The translations under genes and the position numbers were made by a program. DNA of 64,000 nt from a virus, in IMG/VR virus record IMGVR_UViG_3300020467_000004, positions 1 to 64,000 of that record; one strand, written 5' to 3'. Below the pieces are notes generated by a model that saw only the letters and a list, made by a program, of their open reading frames with translations, had not been told where the DNA came from and ran no database searches. Shown in pieces: positions 42,461 to 52,995 of this stretch. Numbering within the stretch: position 1 is the first letter of the stretch; each line of letters opens with the position of its first letter.

Positions 42461-44332
42461 TCCACGACCTGTATTACGAGCAACCGCCGCCAGTATTCTA
42501 CCGGGAACAGTTGCTGAAACATGCTGCGCATAGAACGCAGGAGATGTCCATTTCTCAAACTCTTGTGTAGCTTGAACAAATCGACGCTTCAGCTTCTGAA
42601 CAGGATAGAACTGCTCGGTTAACCCTAGACCACCTAAGATACCCATATAGTCACTAAAGGATGAATCATCATCAAAGAGACCTGGACTATCATTAAGTGG
42701 CATGTGCATGACTGTTGATAGGTCTTTAACAGATATTGTAACATCTATACCCGTAGGTAGATGATCAACTGACCAACCTATATTACCCACACCACGTGTA
42801 ATAGATACACTGTCGATGATTGATAATCTAGATTGCTGTCGACCTTTAACAAACAGATCACAAAGGAACGGACTGGTATACGACTGCGCACCTGTTGATA
42901 ACGGTAACGCGCCTGCAAGGATCATAGCCAACGGTACGTAGATGTTAGTAAAGATACTCATCTTGTTACCGTAGGGTGCTCTTAGCTCTAGCGTGTAAGA
43001 CTCACTGGGTAATTCAGCAACGGAATCCTGCCAGTGTTCCGGGATATCTACAAAGGCACGACCACCTAGAGCAGCTAAACCTGATAAACCTACACCATCA
43101 GCAACACCAGTAATAACGTCTTTAGCACCGCCTATAATGCCTTCTATGGCTCCAGAGATAACACCATCGCCGATATTACCATCTAAGGTAGAAAACCTCG
43201 CAGAACGCGCTGAGGACGACATACCGTTGATCTTATTGGCAATGTCAGACTCACCAGTTGTGTTAGAGAAAGATTCATTGATAGAGCGATCAGGATTAAC
43301 CTTAAAACTCACCCAATGTGAACCATCCGATAACTCACTAGAAAGATGTTCAAAAAACCCAGATTCCCAAGAACCAATAGGATCTTGTTTCTCTTTATCC
43401 GCATCCGCACCCTGAGCCATGGACGTAGAGTGATAACGCGCCATGTAGTCTTTTAATGAAGAACCTGCTGGAATAGGGCCAATGTCTTGCTCGGTCATAC
43501 GTCTTGCTGCAGTAGCTAACCCTTCGCTGGTTGTTGCATTTTGAAGCGCAGCCTGCTGTAGGACAATCTGTCGATTACGAATACGTTGAGCACGGTTAGC
43601 AATCGCATATATGTCAACACCTCCATCTCCACGAAAAACATCCGGCAATAGCTTATTAAACGCTTCTATCTCTTTAGATGTTAACCCCGCCTCGTAGTTA
43701 GGTTCTGCCTTTCCATCCGCGTTAACGGTATAAGAGTCAATATCAGCAGCGCCTATCAAACCCATGTTTACCGCTAAGTTATTAACGATAGTATTAACCG
43801 CGCCCCAGTATAGAGGCATCGTAGGTTTGAGGTAGTAGTATTTACTATATGGCTTATCATCTAAAAAACGATAAATACGTCCAGCAACCACAAAAGGAAG
43901 TAAGGGGATAGCAAATAGAAATCCAGCTACCTTACCAATGTTGTACAAAACCCCAGTCGATTCGCCTGTACGAGCCAACGTCCCCATTGAACTATCAAAG
44001 AAGTTAGTAAAGAACGTTGTTAACGAATTGTACTCCGCTACCCCAAAACGCATATGTAGCGTAATTGAGTTATCGTCTATCGCCTCGCTATAATAGCGCC
44101 CCATACCCTTAGAGGGGCTAAATGGTGCTTTTGCTTTTATATCCGCATGGCGAGTAAACTGAGGGGGGTTATTAATTGTGTAGTTACCACCTAATGTGGT
44201 ATCTGTGTATTTTGTTGACGCCATTGAAAACACGCGACGTTTTTTATCAACATCGTCAATGTCTGACTTGCGTAAAAGGAACGCTTGCCTCAACCATGCT
44301 GTATCTTCCAAGACATCTGAAAGTATAGTCAT
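42458..44332 (-). CDS. Probable virion/tail structural protein, 624 residues
   Basis: Mixed protein with a hydrophobic pair of segments around residues 130-160 (VAGFLFAIPLLPFVVAGRIYRFL) and another Gly/Ala-rich stretch near 470-490 (VPLAMILAGALPL), so it may contact membrane or pack tightly in a tail. Early part includes TKYTDTTLGGNYTINNPPQFTRHADIK. Directly downstream of the tape measure gene on the same strand, where tail-assembly or distal-tail proteins commonly lie. No enzymatic motif. A tail-tube-end or DNA-ejection protein is possible. Confidence 0.68.
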   Translation of the reverse strand: MTILSDVLEDTAWLRQAFLLRKSDIDDVDKKRRVFSMASTKYTDTTLGGNYTINNPPQFTRHADIKAKAPFSPSKGMGRYYSEAIDDNSITLHMRFGVAEYNSLTTFFTNFFDSSMGTLARTGESTGVLYNIGKVAGFLFAIPLLPFVVAGRIYRFLDDKPYSKYYYLKPTMPLYWGAVNTIVNNLAVNMGLIGAADIDSYTVNADGKAEPNYEAGLTSKEIEAFNKLLPDVFRGDGGVDIYAIANRAQRIRNRQIVLQQAALQNATTSEGLATAARRMTEQDIGPIPAGSSLKDYMARYHSTSMAQGADADKEKQDPIGSWESGFFEHLSSELSDGSHWVSFKVNPDRSINESFSNTTGESDIANKINGMSSSARSARFSTLDGNIGDGVISGAIEGIIGGAKDVITGVADGVGLSGLAALGGRAFVDIPEHWQDSVAELPSESYTLELRAPYGNKMSIFTNIYVPLAMILAGALPLSTGAQSYTSPFLCDLFVKGRQQSRLSIIDSVSITRGVGNIGWSVDHLPTGIDVTISVKDLSTVMHMPLNDSPGLFDDDSSFSDYMGILGGLGLTEQFYPVQKLKRRFVQATQEFEKWTSPAFYAQHVSATVPGRILAAVARNTGRG

Positions 44333-44367
44333 AACGGTTTCCTATGATTAAATTTGTAATTAAGTAA

Positions 44368-44394
44368 TGATAGAACGGACATCCTTGTCCTATC
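44368..44394 (-). terminator. Small hairpin between tape measure and 624-residue gene
   Basis: Stem GGACA / TGTCC (4-nt loop) extended by GATA / TATC with unpaired bases between. No TTATGC tail. It may attenuate or be an RNA-processing site. Low confidence. Confidence 0.3.
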
Positions 44395-44399
44395 CTACA

Positions 44400-47300
44400 T
44401 TATCCGGTCTTACCCATACCAACAGGCGGTGTAGAGCGTTGACGCTGATTAAGCAGTTGTCTACGACGTGCCTCAGCTTGTCGCTGTTTAGCACGTTCAG
44501 CTGCAGCCTCACCACCGCTAACTGGTGCTTCAGACTTAGGAATGACTTCATCACCTTGCAAGTGTTTCCAAATGCGTTTAAGTGTATCATCCATAGACTG
44601 TTGAACATACAGTGACTCATTGAGAATGTTACCAATATAGCCAAGTTGCTCGTTTGCTAGCTCTGCGTGCATTTGCTGATGTGCATCTACAGCGTTTACG
44701 CGTTTATCAGAATACTGATTAACCGCGCTGATGTGATCATCTAGAACAACACGCTCTCTTTGCTCTTCTAAAAGAACAGCATTTTGATTACGTAAACGTT
44801 GTTGGTTGATAACTTCATCAAGATTGATAGTATAACCATTATAAGTGTTAACATCGTTCTTATAACGATTTGAATCTACTACGTCCTCTATACTTGAACG
44901 CTGCGTCGCACTATAGTCATCACCCTCACTCACCATCGTACGGTTATCAATGTTAGAATAGTAATTGTCACGGCGTCGTGCTACTTCTTCCTCACTGATA
45001 ATACGCGCACCATCTTCGGTGTGATGTTGAATAGCCGAAGTGTTGATTTGTGTAGATCGATCAACCACGGTATCTACACCTGGGTAATATGTATCCGCAT
45101 TAGCAGCCATCACACCACCCATAGTCACGCCTAACCCACCTAACGCTACCGCATTGTTAGGTATTGAAGGTCTACGTGTTGAGGTCTGGCTATTTGAACC
45201 GCTACCTAAAGCAAGTACTGAACCGCCTGACACAATAGCCGCTGCTTTAAGCTTACGCGTTAATGCATCTTGAGGTTCCTCAATGACTGTCTCAGGCATT
45301 GCCATTTCCTTATCTCTAGGTGGAGTATAAGAGGCAGGCGGTACTAAACCTGATGTAACCGGTTCAGGGCTATCCTTAGATGCTTCGACAGTTTCTTTCA
45401 ACTCACCACCATACTCCTGCATGACACGATTATACTGCGTGACAACGTCATCGCTAGTAGCTTCTTGATCAAAGTAAGGTGACGTATTACCAATAGCCGG
45501 TGAACTCTCTAGAAGTTCAAACGCTTTCTTAGTAAACGGTACGAGTTGATCTTCAGGTAAGTCATCATCTAGATCATCCACATCTAGATCTTCATCGATG
45601 CGATTAGCCAAAGTTGCATATGTTAGCAGCGTGGGTTTAAACGTACCTTCATACCAACGAACAAAGGCTTCTAAATTCTGAGGATTATTCTTATCCACAT
45701 TGAATCTTTCACCGTGCTCATCAATAAGGTCATTATAATCAACTTTAGGTAAAGTAGCCTCTCCCCTATCATTAAAGGTGATATCATCGAGCGACGCTTC
45801 TTCTAAAAGACGAATCGCACGAAGTTGACTTCCTTCCTCAGTGTTGATACCCATCTGCTTAAAACGCATATCCTCGATAGGGTCTGCATCGCTCCTACTG
45901 TTAAGATACTGAGCGCCTTTATAAGCACCCCATAACGCAGTTGCAGCCCAACCCACTGGACCTAGCGCTACACGACCGACCGACAACCCAACACGCGCTA
46001 GTGTCCCTAATGCTTTACCAGCACCACCTAGCATCGACGCGCCTTTACCGGCTACTGAAGCAACTTTAGAACCCATACCCGCTAAGGTGGATGCACCAGT
46101 TCCTACCATACCTGCAAGACCGGAGCCCGCTGCTAGTAACGCCTTACCTGGTGATTTAATAAAATTACCCACGGCACTTAGTCCTTTACCACCTAGGGAT
46201 TTAATCTTACTAAATATACCACGCTTGCCTGAGCTTGCTCTTGCTGCTTTACGCTGCGCTCTACGCTCTCTGCGATCAGCACGACTATCTCTGTCAAACT
46301 GATCACCTAGCGCATCGCCTGCGATCTCACTTGCAGCTTCTCCAGCAACATCACCAAAGAAACCACCCTCGTCATCCTCTCCACCAAATAAGTTAAGTCC
46401 TTTAATCTTATCGGTAAGTCCGCCTAAGAAACCGGCTACCCCACCTAACACCGCAGCACCAGGTGTTGATTTAGCAACCGCAGCTTTAGCTTTATCAGCA
46501 AGGCTTTCTTTATTACGCTGGTCTAAATAACTCCCATCACGTATACCGTCACCATCAGCATCACCTAAAACTTTCTCTTTCTTAAATGTACTGATGATTG
46601 TTTCTTTGAGACTTTCTATAGAGTCTTTCACTTGCATTGATGCGTCAGTTGCTTTATCAGAAACAACTGTATAAGCATCTTTACTAGACTCTACTAACGA
46701 TGATAGATTTTGGTTAAGTGTTGAATCGCTTTCTCTGATCTGCGTCTCTAATCCACCCGTCACGTCTCTGACACTCGACAAGACTTGCTTTGTTAACACG
46801 TCTGTCTTTTGTTGAGTACGCTCCATCAACGTATAAAGATGTTTATACTTGACATCCTTAGACGCTTTAGTTACCACACTGGTAGATCTATCATTTTCTC
46901 TAACAATATCCCCACCATCCGACAATGTAGTATCGGGTGTCTGATGCTCATCACGAATACTTATTAAGTTATTTCTATCATTCCTTAACCGATTAACGGT
47001 GTTGATATTTGACGTGTTTAAAACGTCTACAATTGACGCCTTTATTAGCTCAACTAACCCGCCTGTTGTCTCCCCAATGCTATTAGACAGTAAACTATTT
47101 GAATACTGACTTAGATACATTTCAGTAGGAGCAAGGCCACCTATGTTTACTTCGTCTCCATTTTGGGTGTAAGAACCATCCCTGTTTGCTATATTTTCTA
47201 ATACCGACATATAACTAGGTGCTATATTATCAGTAGATGACATATAGTAACCAGTATTACTTATAGTTCCAGGTCGTGAGGGGTCAGCGCTATACATTAA

Positions 47301-50300
47301 CTCGGTGTTTAAAGTTGATGTATTTTGCGTCTGTGGCGTTATGCTCTGATTATACAAGGTAGAAATCTTTGAAGAATCTACCCTACGTGAAATATCACCG
47401 CCAGTGGTAGTTAACGCATTGGTTGTTTGAGAAGCATCAGTATTAACGTTAGAGTTGTAATAACTATACTGACTACTATAACTATCACCACCACTAGGAC
47501 TAGGTGGATTATCCCCGCCAACATAACCTGCATCAGATGGTGGTGGTTGATCACCACCATACGTCCACGGACCGTATACGCTTGTTAAATCAGAATGGAT
47601 AATAACTTCATTAACTCGCATGCCTTCTCTATTAGTAAGGAACGCTTTTAAGTTATCCGTTATGCTGGTAAACATCCCACCAATGCGAGAAAATAACCCG
47701 CCTTGAGGCGTACCATCATCGTTGCTGCCAAATAAGAATCGTCCCGTGCGTTTGATCCCACCTTTGACAACATCTATACCCTTACCTAACACACCCATGC
47801 TCATTTCTAACGCGCGGTTAAGTAATGATTTAACTTCGATCTTGCGACCTTGCTCGTCTACCAGCCCTTTCTTGATATCTTCGACAGATAAGACAATATT
47901 ACCTTCGCTATCTACAACATCGCCGTCAATATCTTTAAATGAACGTATTGCCTCACCCGTACGGGCTGAGAAATACAATCCTTTCTCAAGCAGTATCTTC
48001 AACAGTCTAGGCGATTGTTCACCTTTAACATAAATATCACCATGTCGGTTTAATATGTTTTCAACTGTATCTTTTACATTACCTACGCCCTTAAGCGCAT
48101 ACTCACCTATGCCGAACAATCCTTTATAATAACTTTGGATAAATTCAACTGGGGCCTTTAAGACAGACATCGCACCATCAGCCAGTTTACTTACACCATC
48201 TCTGTTAAACAGACCTTTAGCGTAATCCTCTACTGATAATACAATCTCACCGGTATCGATATCTCTAACAGCACCTGTGATGTCTTTAGCACTTTGAATA
48301 ACCTTACCGGTCGCCTCATCGATGTATCTGCCTTTACGCAGTCGTTCACCTAACAGCGTTGGTATCTGCTGACCGGCTACGTATAAATCTCCAGGCAAGT
48401 CACTTAGTTTACCTTTGATAAACTTAGCACCACCCAGTACGGTATCCTTAGCCATACCTAACGCACTACCACCTAGGTTAAACATCCCGGAGTAGTATGA
48501 CTTGAGTCCAGACGCGGCACCGCTAACGGCTGATTTACCAAAATCTAAACCTTTGCCTAAAATACCACCTAGATCCATCTTACCACGTGGAGCCTGACTA
48601 CCATCTCCCGAACCTAGCGTGCCAATTTTCTCATACATCTGACTCATTATCAGTTTAATGTCTGTTAACGTGTCATCTGAGGTAACGGTACGTTCTTGAA
48701 TAGCAGTAAGGTATGGGATATACGGATCAACGTCTTGTGAGGTTGATTCTTCTTCCAGCGTTGTATCACGATTCATCCATGTATCAATACGTGCAATGAG
48801 TGAGGTTGTCAAGCCATTACCTTGTATTAAGGTGTCGTGAATAGCAGTCCATACATCCATGGTAGGTGTAGACTGATCATTTATATCTACCTCACGGGTA
48901 AATTCAGCTACGGCCTCGCGTACTTCCTTCTGACTTTCCGTATCCAACCCACGAATAGAATTATTCATGGTCTCTTGGATGCGGTCGGTGCTATCACTAA
49001 ACTGGCTATACTGCTGGCCGTTCAATACAGTCCGACTGCTATCAGACATACCTACAAACATTTGACTATCTGTCTGACCACCTTGTCTAGTTAAGTTTTG
49101 TTCTCTGACAGATGAAGAATCCCTACTAGAACTATCTCTACCAGTTAAAACTCGCTCGCTAGAACTATCAGAAAATGAAGTTGTGTTAGCATTACTTGAA
49201 ACAATCTCCTTACCTTCCAAGGTAGAGGTGATATCGGTACGGATCATCGACCATAACGCATCGCTGTCGACTTGGTCAGTAATGCCATCTTCAGCTTTAT
49301 TGATAAGTCCTGATTCACGCAGAGCATCCTTATCTCCCACTGAAACAGCTTGGTTAATACTCTCCTGTAAATTAGGAAGGTAGTTTTGAAGGTTCTTAAC
49401 CGCTTGGTTATCACGCAGAGCATTCTGACTAGCAGTAACAACATTACCCACCTTACCTTCTGCAGTAATGGCGTAACGGTCTTTAACAAACGATTGAATT
49501 TCTTCCACTGCATCATCGTTATCTACCATAGTAAAGGTAGATGGTTGATAGTAGCGTTCTGGGAAGAAACCTTTACCATTTCTAAGGTCAGTGAGAATCT
49601 GAATAGCAAAGACTTCTCGTGCTTCGGCACTAAGCTTATTATCCGGATCAATGCTGTTGATAACGTCGACGGTATTGCTACTTAGCCGCTCCCTATCAGT
49701 TGATGAGAACACTGCTTCTCTGATTCTATCGGCATTTTCAGATGCGCGAACAAAATCTTCACCTTCAACACTATACTCCATACGTTCAACGTTAGGATCT
49801 TGACTGTTAAAGATTTCTAACTGCTGAAGCATGCGAGAAAGGTAACCAGGAATAATCTCAACGATTGAGCGGCGTGTCATGATGTCAAAGCTGGTTGCTG
49901 TTAGTGCTTCCTGTTTAAGGTTATGCAACACATCACCATCGCTACCACGGACGCCGCCTATAACATCCTTTAAGAAGTTCTCTATACCTCCGCGAACACC
50001 TGTAGCTTCAGTCTGAGAAGACGCATAGCGGTTAAGTATCTCGGGTAGGTTATCTGCATTAAATTGAAGCTTATTAGATATCGTAGTTGCTTTGTCGCTA
50101 CGACCAATGGCACGTCCTGCAAGATCGCTAACTTTAGCACCGATGCGATTTGCTATACCGTCTCCTATTAGCCCGCCAGCAAGATCTGCTGCTTTCTGCC
50201 CGCCTGTTTGTTTAGGGCCAAATCCATCAAGTCCTTCCATAGACGATGCAGTTGCTAATAAGGTAGAGCCTTGGTTAAACCCTTCCTTAAAGTTATCAAC

Positions 50301-51221
50301 GTGTTGTTTAACTTTCTGACCCAGCGTACTTTTAACACGCTGACTAATTCCGGCAATGCGGGATCCAACATGATCCAACGCCTGACCGGCAAGGCGCGAG
50401 CGTGCTTCGTCGGCATATGTCTCAGACAGATTAACTTTAGCTTCATCAGGCAGTGCTGTGTTTTTAACAATAGCACCTAAAGCGTTAACTATGTCAGTAA
50501 ATCCAGCCCGGGATATATCTACTAGGTCACGTTGTGCAAAGAACTGTCGATAGTTAAGTTCTAACAAACGACGTTGGAATTGCGAGGTAATATTATCTTG
50601 ATAACTAACTAAGCGATTAAATGCATTGATCATTCGCTCATTAGCGGTCATGTTAGCATTATGGCGGGCATCTTGGCGTTCTTCAGAAATTGTATTTTGA
50701 AGAATATCCTGCGTCTGCTGTTCACGTTGAACTTCTACGCTAGCTGCCTGGGCCTGAAACATACGGTCAAGATCGCTATTGATTTGAGCAGTCTCAACCT
50801 CTTGTTTCGTAGGTGCTTCGCTAGTTGCCTCGCGTTTAACTTCAAGCATCTTTTCGACACGACTACCTATGCTATCGGGTAGTATTTTCTTAATTTTAGG
50901 AAGATGCTGTTGTGCATTTCGTTTGAATTCGTCGATAGATGGTTTGAGGGCTTGTGCAGATTCACTATAAACTGTGCGAATTTCACCTGTTAAATTATCG
51001 GCTACATCTAGGGCAGAACGATAACCTTTAGGTAAAGCATCTTTAATGACATCGCCAATAAAGCCTGGATCACTCATTGTGGTTTTAACACCACTAAGTG
51101 CGCTTTTAGCAAATATAGTGGCGGGGCTGCGATCATCATTTTGGGCTTCAAAATCGAAGTCCATCATATCGCCACCTAGATCATTATCTAGGTCGTCATT
51201 GAATTTAATATCATCGGCCAT
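44400..51221 (-). CDS. Tape measure-like giant tail protein, 2273 residues
   Basis: By far the largest gene here. Long helical/coiled N-terminal half, low-complexity Ser/Asp/Asn/Thr-rich linkers (e.g. SNANTTSFSDSSSERVLTGR), and a Gly/Ala-rich hydrophobic section near residues 1680-1770 (ALLAAGSGLAGMVGTGAS; VALGPVGWAATALWGAYKG), as in tape measure proteins. About residues 905-1020 and 1025-1140 form a tandem duplication (DLYVAGQQIPTLL... versus DIYVKGEQSPRLL..., both ending LSVED). A DADGDGIRDGS motif near residue 1555 resembles a calcium-binding EF-hand/dockerin loop. It would set tail length and may enter the cell with DNA. Ends MGKTG. Confidence 0.75.
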   Translation of the reverse strand: MADDIKFNDDLDNDLGGDMMDFDFEAQNDDRSPATIFAKSALSGVKTTMSDPGFIGDVIKDALPKGYRSALDVADNLTGEIRTVYSESAQALKPSIDEFKRNAQQHLPKIKKILPDSIGSRVEKMLEVKREATSEAPTKQEVETAQINSDLDRMFQAQAASVEVQREQQTQDILQNTISEERQDARHNANMTANERMINAFNRLVSYQDNITSQFQRRLLELNYRQFFAQRDLVDISRAGFTDIVNALGAIVKNTALPDEAKVNLSETYADEARSRLAGQALDHVGSRIAGISQRVKSTLGQKVKQHVDNFKEGFNQGSTLLATASSMEGLDGFGPKQTGGQKAADLAGGLIGDGIANRIGAKVSDLAGRAIGRSDKATTISNKLQFNADNLPEILNRYASSQTEATGVRGGIENFLKDVIGGVRGSDGDVLHNLKQEALTATSFDIMTRRSIVEIIPGYLSRMLQQLEIFNSQDPNVERMEYSVEGEDFVRASENADRIREAVFSSTDRERLSSNTVDVINSIDPDNKLSAEAREVFAIQILTDLRNGKGFFPERYYQPSTFTMVDNDDAVEEIQSFVKDRYAITAEGKVGNVVTASQNALRDNQAVKNLQNYLPNLQESINQAVSVGDKDALRESGLINKAEDGITDQVDSDALWSMIRTDITSTLEGKEIVSSNANTTSFSDSSSERVLTGRDSSSRDSSSVREQNLTRQGGQTDSQMFVGMSDSSRTVLNGQQYSQFSDSTDRIQETMNNSIRGLDTESQKEVREAVAEFTREVDINDQSTPTMDVWTAIHDTLIQGNGLTTSLIARIDTWMNRDTTLEEESTSQDVDPYIPYLTAIQERTVTSDDTLTDIKLIMSQMYEKIGTLGSGDGSQAPRGKMDLGGILGKGLDFGKSAVSGAASGLKSYYSGMFNLGGSALGMAKDTVLGGAKFIKGKLSDLPGDLYVAGQQIPTLLGERLRKGRYIDEATGKVIQSAKDITGAVRDIDTGEIVLSVEDYAKGLFNRDGVSKLADGAMSVLKAPVEFIQSYYKGLFGIGEYALKGVGNVKDTVENILNRHGDIYVKGEQSPRLLKILLEKGLYFSARTGEAIRSFKDIDGDVVDSEGNIVLSVEDIKKGLVDEQGRKIEVKSLLNRALEMSMGVLGKGIDVVKGGIKRTGRFLFGSNDDGTPQGGLFSRIGGMFTSITDNLKAFLTNREGMRVNEVIIHSDLTSVYGPWTYGGDQPPPSDAGYVGGDNPPSPSGGDSYSSQYSYYNSNVNTDASQTTNALTTTGGDISRRVDSSKISTLYNQSITPQTQNTSTLNTELMYSADPSRPGTISNTGYYMSSTDNIAPSYMSVLENIANRDGSYTQNGDEVNIGGLAPTEMYLSQYSNSLLSNSIGETTGGLVELIKASIVDVLNTSNINTVNRLRNDRNNLISIRDEHQTPDTTLSDGGDIVRENDRSTSVVTKASKDVKYKHLYTLMERTQQKTDVLTKQVLSSVRDVTGGLETQIRESDSTLNQNLSSLVESSKDAYTVVSDKATDASMQVKDSIESLKETIISTFKKEKVLGDADGDGIRDGSYLDQRNKESLADKAKAAVAKSTPGAAVLGGVAGFLGGLTDKIKGLNLFGGEDDEGGFFGDVAGEAASEIAGDALGDQFDRDSRADRRERRAQRKAARASSGKRGIFSKIKSLGGKGLSAVGNFIKSPGKALLAAGSGLAGMVGTGASTLAGMGSKVASVAGKGASMLGGAGKALGTLARVGLSVGRVALGPVGWAATALWGAYKGAQYLNSRSDADPIEDMRFKQMGINTEEGSQLRAIRLLEEASLDDITFNDRGEATLPKVDYNDLIDEHGERFNVDKNNPQNLEAFVRWYEGTFKPTLLTYATLANRIDEDLDVDDLDDDLPEDQLVPFTKKAFELLESSPAIGNTSPYFDQEATSDDVVTQYNRVMQEYGGELKETVEASKDSPEPVTSGLVPPASYTPPRDKEMAMPETVIEEPQDALTRKLKAAAIVSGGSVLALGSGSNSQTSTRRPSIPNNAVALGGLGVTMGGVMAANADTYYPGVDTVVDRSTQINTSAIQHHTEDGARIISEEEVARRRDNYYSNIDNRTMVSEGDDYSATQRSSIEDVVDSNRYKNDVNTYNGYTINLDEVINQQRLRNQNAVLLEEQRERVVLDDHISAVNQYSDKRVNAVDAHQQMHAELANEQLGYIGNILNESLYVQQSMDDTLKRIWKHLQGDEVIPKSEAPVSGGEAAAERAKQRQAEARRRQLLNQRQRSTPPVGMGKTG
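47790..48515 (-). repeat. Tandem ~115-residue internal duplication in the tape measure gene
   Basis: Unit 1 (about 48160-48515) and unit 2 (about 47790-48145), minus strand. Both run SYY-G-F-G, a helical linker, D-YV-G-Q/E-P-LL, then KG-Y--A/R-TG, DI-G-V-D--G-IVLSVED, and K-GL. Boundaries are approximate. Divergence indicates an old duplication. Confidence 0.75.
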
Positions 51222-51312
51222 AGCCTACCCCTAGTGTAATAAAATAAAAGTCTACGTTATATAGTGACGTATCATAGATTTAACGACTTACCACCCCTTA
51301 AGGAGGTCATCC

Positions 51313-52932
51313 GTGTCAGTCGACAAACTTCCCTTTAATATTGATTTATTATCCAGCGTAAGCTTTACACGCTCACTGCCGGAAATACGTTCGCTTGACA
51401 TATACGAACGTCAAGACCACCTTAACTTCCACCCTGAGGGACTTTACTCTACAGAGATTTTCGGACGGATGGGGGAACCAGCAAGAGATAATCAATTTGC
51501 TTTTATTGACATGAAAGTACCGGTGCTTCATCCGGTTATCTTTAAGACATTAACCACCATGCGTGCGCTATATAAGAACATCTTAAGCGGTAAGACGTAT
51601 GCTGTCTTTAATGAAAAGACCAGTGACTTTGAAGCCTCTAATGCGCAGGATGGTAAAACTGGTTATGCATTCTTTATGTCACATTTTAAGTCACTAGCAT
51701 TAAAGCGTAACCGTTCTAAAAAGCGTGATTTAAAAATAGACTTGATTGAGAAATATCAAGATAAAGCTACCGTCAAGCATCTGATTGTTATCCCTGCGGG
51801 TCTACGTGATTTAGAAAACAGTGACGGTGGGCGAGTTAAAGAAGATGAGATTAACGATCTCTATCGACGCGTGTTAAGTATCGCTAAAACCATCAGCGTT
51901 ACCCAAGGTAATTTAGAAGGGGAACTGTTTAACTCTGTACGCTGGAGTATGCAGGTTGCCTTTAACCAGATTTACGAAACGCTACGTACCATGATTGAAG
52001 GTAAGCGTGGCTTCATCCAAAGTAAATGGGGTCGCCGCAAGATCTTCAACGGAACACGTAATGTTATCTCGGCTATGACAACATCTGCTGTATCTAGCGA
52101 TGATCCTAAAATGCCAGATGTTCACGACACTATGGTAGGTTTGTTTCAAACATTGAAAGGGTGTTTACCTCTTTCTATGTATTGTATTCGTCAAGGGCTG
52201 ATTGGTCAGGTATTCAGTCAAAGTGATAGTGGTGTCAGGTTGATTGATCCTAAGACGTTGAAACTTGTCACGGTAGATGTTAAGCCTGCTACTATTGATA
52301 AGATGGTAAGTAGTGAAGGTCTTGAGCAGTTAATTAACCAGTTCCAAGATCGATTCTTTAGAAACCGTTATGCAAGTATAGACGATCATTACATCGGATT
52401 AATCTACGACAACGGGACTGAAGTTAAAATCTTTAACGATATTACTCAGCTGCCTGATGATAGAAAGATAGAAGATGTCAGACCGATTACCTGGGCTGAA
52501 TTACTCTATCTTAATTGCTATGAACGTTTTGATAAAGTCAAATGTGTTGTTACACGCTACCCTGTAACGGGCATTGGCTCTACGTATTATAGTAGAGTAT
52601 ATCTAAGAACGACCACCACCGGTCTTGTGCGTTATGTGTTAAATGATGTATGGGAACGTGATGAAGATAAGCTGTTAGCTAAAGAAATGCCTAACACCGA
52701 CCATAGTGATAGTTACATGGACAGCGCCATGGTTCATGGTTCTCGACTAGCTGGGCTTGGTGGGGACTATGATGGTGATATGATCTCTGTTAACTATTTA
52801 TACAGTAAAGCAGTAGATGATGTAGAACGCTATCTCAATAGTAAAGACGCTTATCTAGATCCACGTGGTGGTTTACAGCAAGCAAGTACGGATCTCATTG
52901 ATTGGGCACTGTTTAACCTTACACGCGCTTAA
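51313..52932 (+). CDS. RNA polymerase beta' subunit, N-terminal fragment
   Basis: 539 residues from a GTG with SD TAAGGAGG. SKWGRRKIFNGTRNVISA (residues 237-254) matches the beta' LLGKRVDYSGRSVI region; TRYPVTGIGSTYYSRV (R415, P417) matches NRAPTLHRLGIQAF; and GGDYDGDMISV with D485, D487, D489 is the absolutely conserved catalytic Mg motif NADFDGDQM. The chain then ends within ~50 residues, so the bridge helix, trigger loop and C-terminus of beta' must be on another polypeptide outside the window. Split beta' is known from phiKZ and AR9 RNAPs. Whether this is the virion or non-virion enzyme is not determinable. Divergent from the tape measure gene. Confidence 0.88.
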   Translation: MSVDKLPFNIDLLSSVSFTRSLPEIRSLDIYERQDHLNFHPEGLYSTEIFGRMGEPARDNQFAFIDMKVPVLHPVIFKTLTTMRALYKNILSGKTYAVFNEKTSDFEASNAQDGKTGYAFFMSHFKSLALKRNRSKKRDLKIDLIEKYQDKATVKHLIVIPAGLRDLENSDGGRVKEDEINDLYRRVLSIAKTISVTQGNLEGELFNSVRWSMQVAFNQIYETLRTMIEGKRGFIQSKWGRRKIFNGTRNVISAMTTSAVSSDDPKMPDVHDTMVGLFQTLKGCLPLSMYCIRQGLIGQVFSQSDSGVRLIDPKTLKLVTVDVKPATIDKMVSSEGLEQLINQFQDRFFRNRYASIDDHYIGLIYDNGTEVKIFNDITQLPDDRKIEDVRPITWAELLYLNCYERFDKVKCVVTRYPVTGIGSTYYSRVYLRTTTTGLVRYVLNDVWERDEDKLLAKEMPNTDHSDSYMDSAMVHGSRLAGLGGDYDGDMISVNYLYSKAVDDVERYLNSKDAYLDPRGGLQQASTDLIDWALFNLTRA

Positions 52933-52995
52933 GGTTTTACAGCTGTATACCTATTACATGAGTCTCTAAACCCTATTAACCGAGGAATGTAACCG

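Noticed and set aside
44391-44403. Forward CCTACATTATCC resembling the promoter motif
   Set aside because: Lies at the 3' end of minus-strand genes with no plus-strand gene downstream; probably chance.
46087-46302. Plus-strand ORFs within the tape measure gene
   Set aside because: Several plus-strand frames (46087, 47722, 48837, 49183, 50092, 50661) are low-complexity antisense of helical repeats, without SD or plausible proteins.
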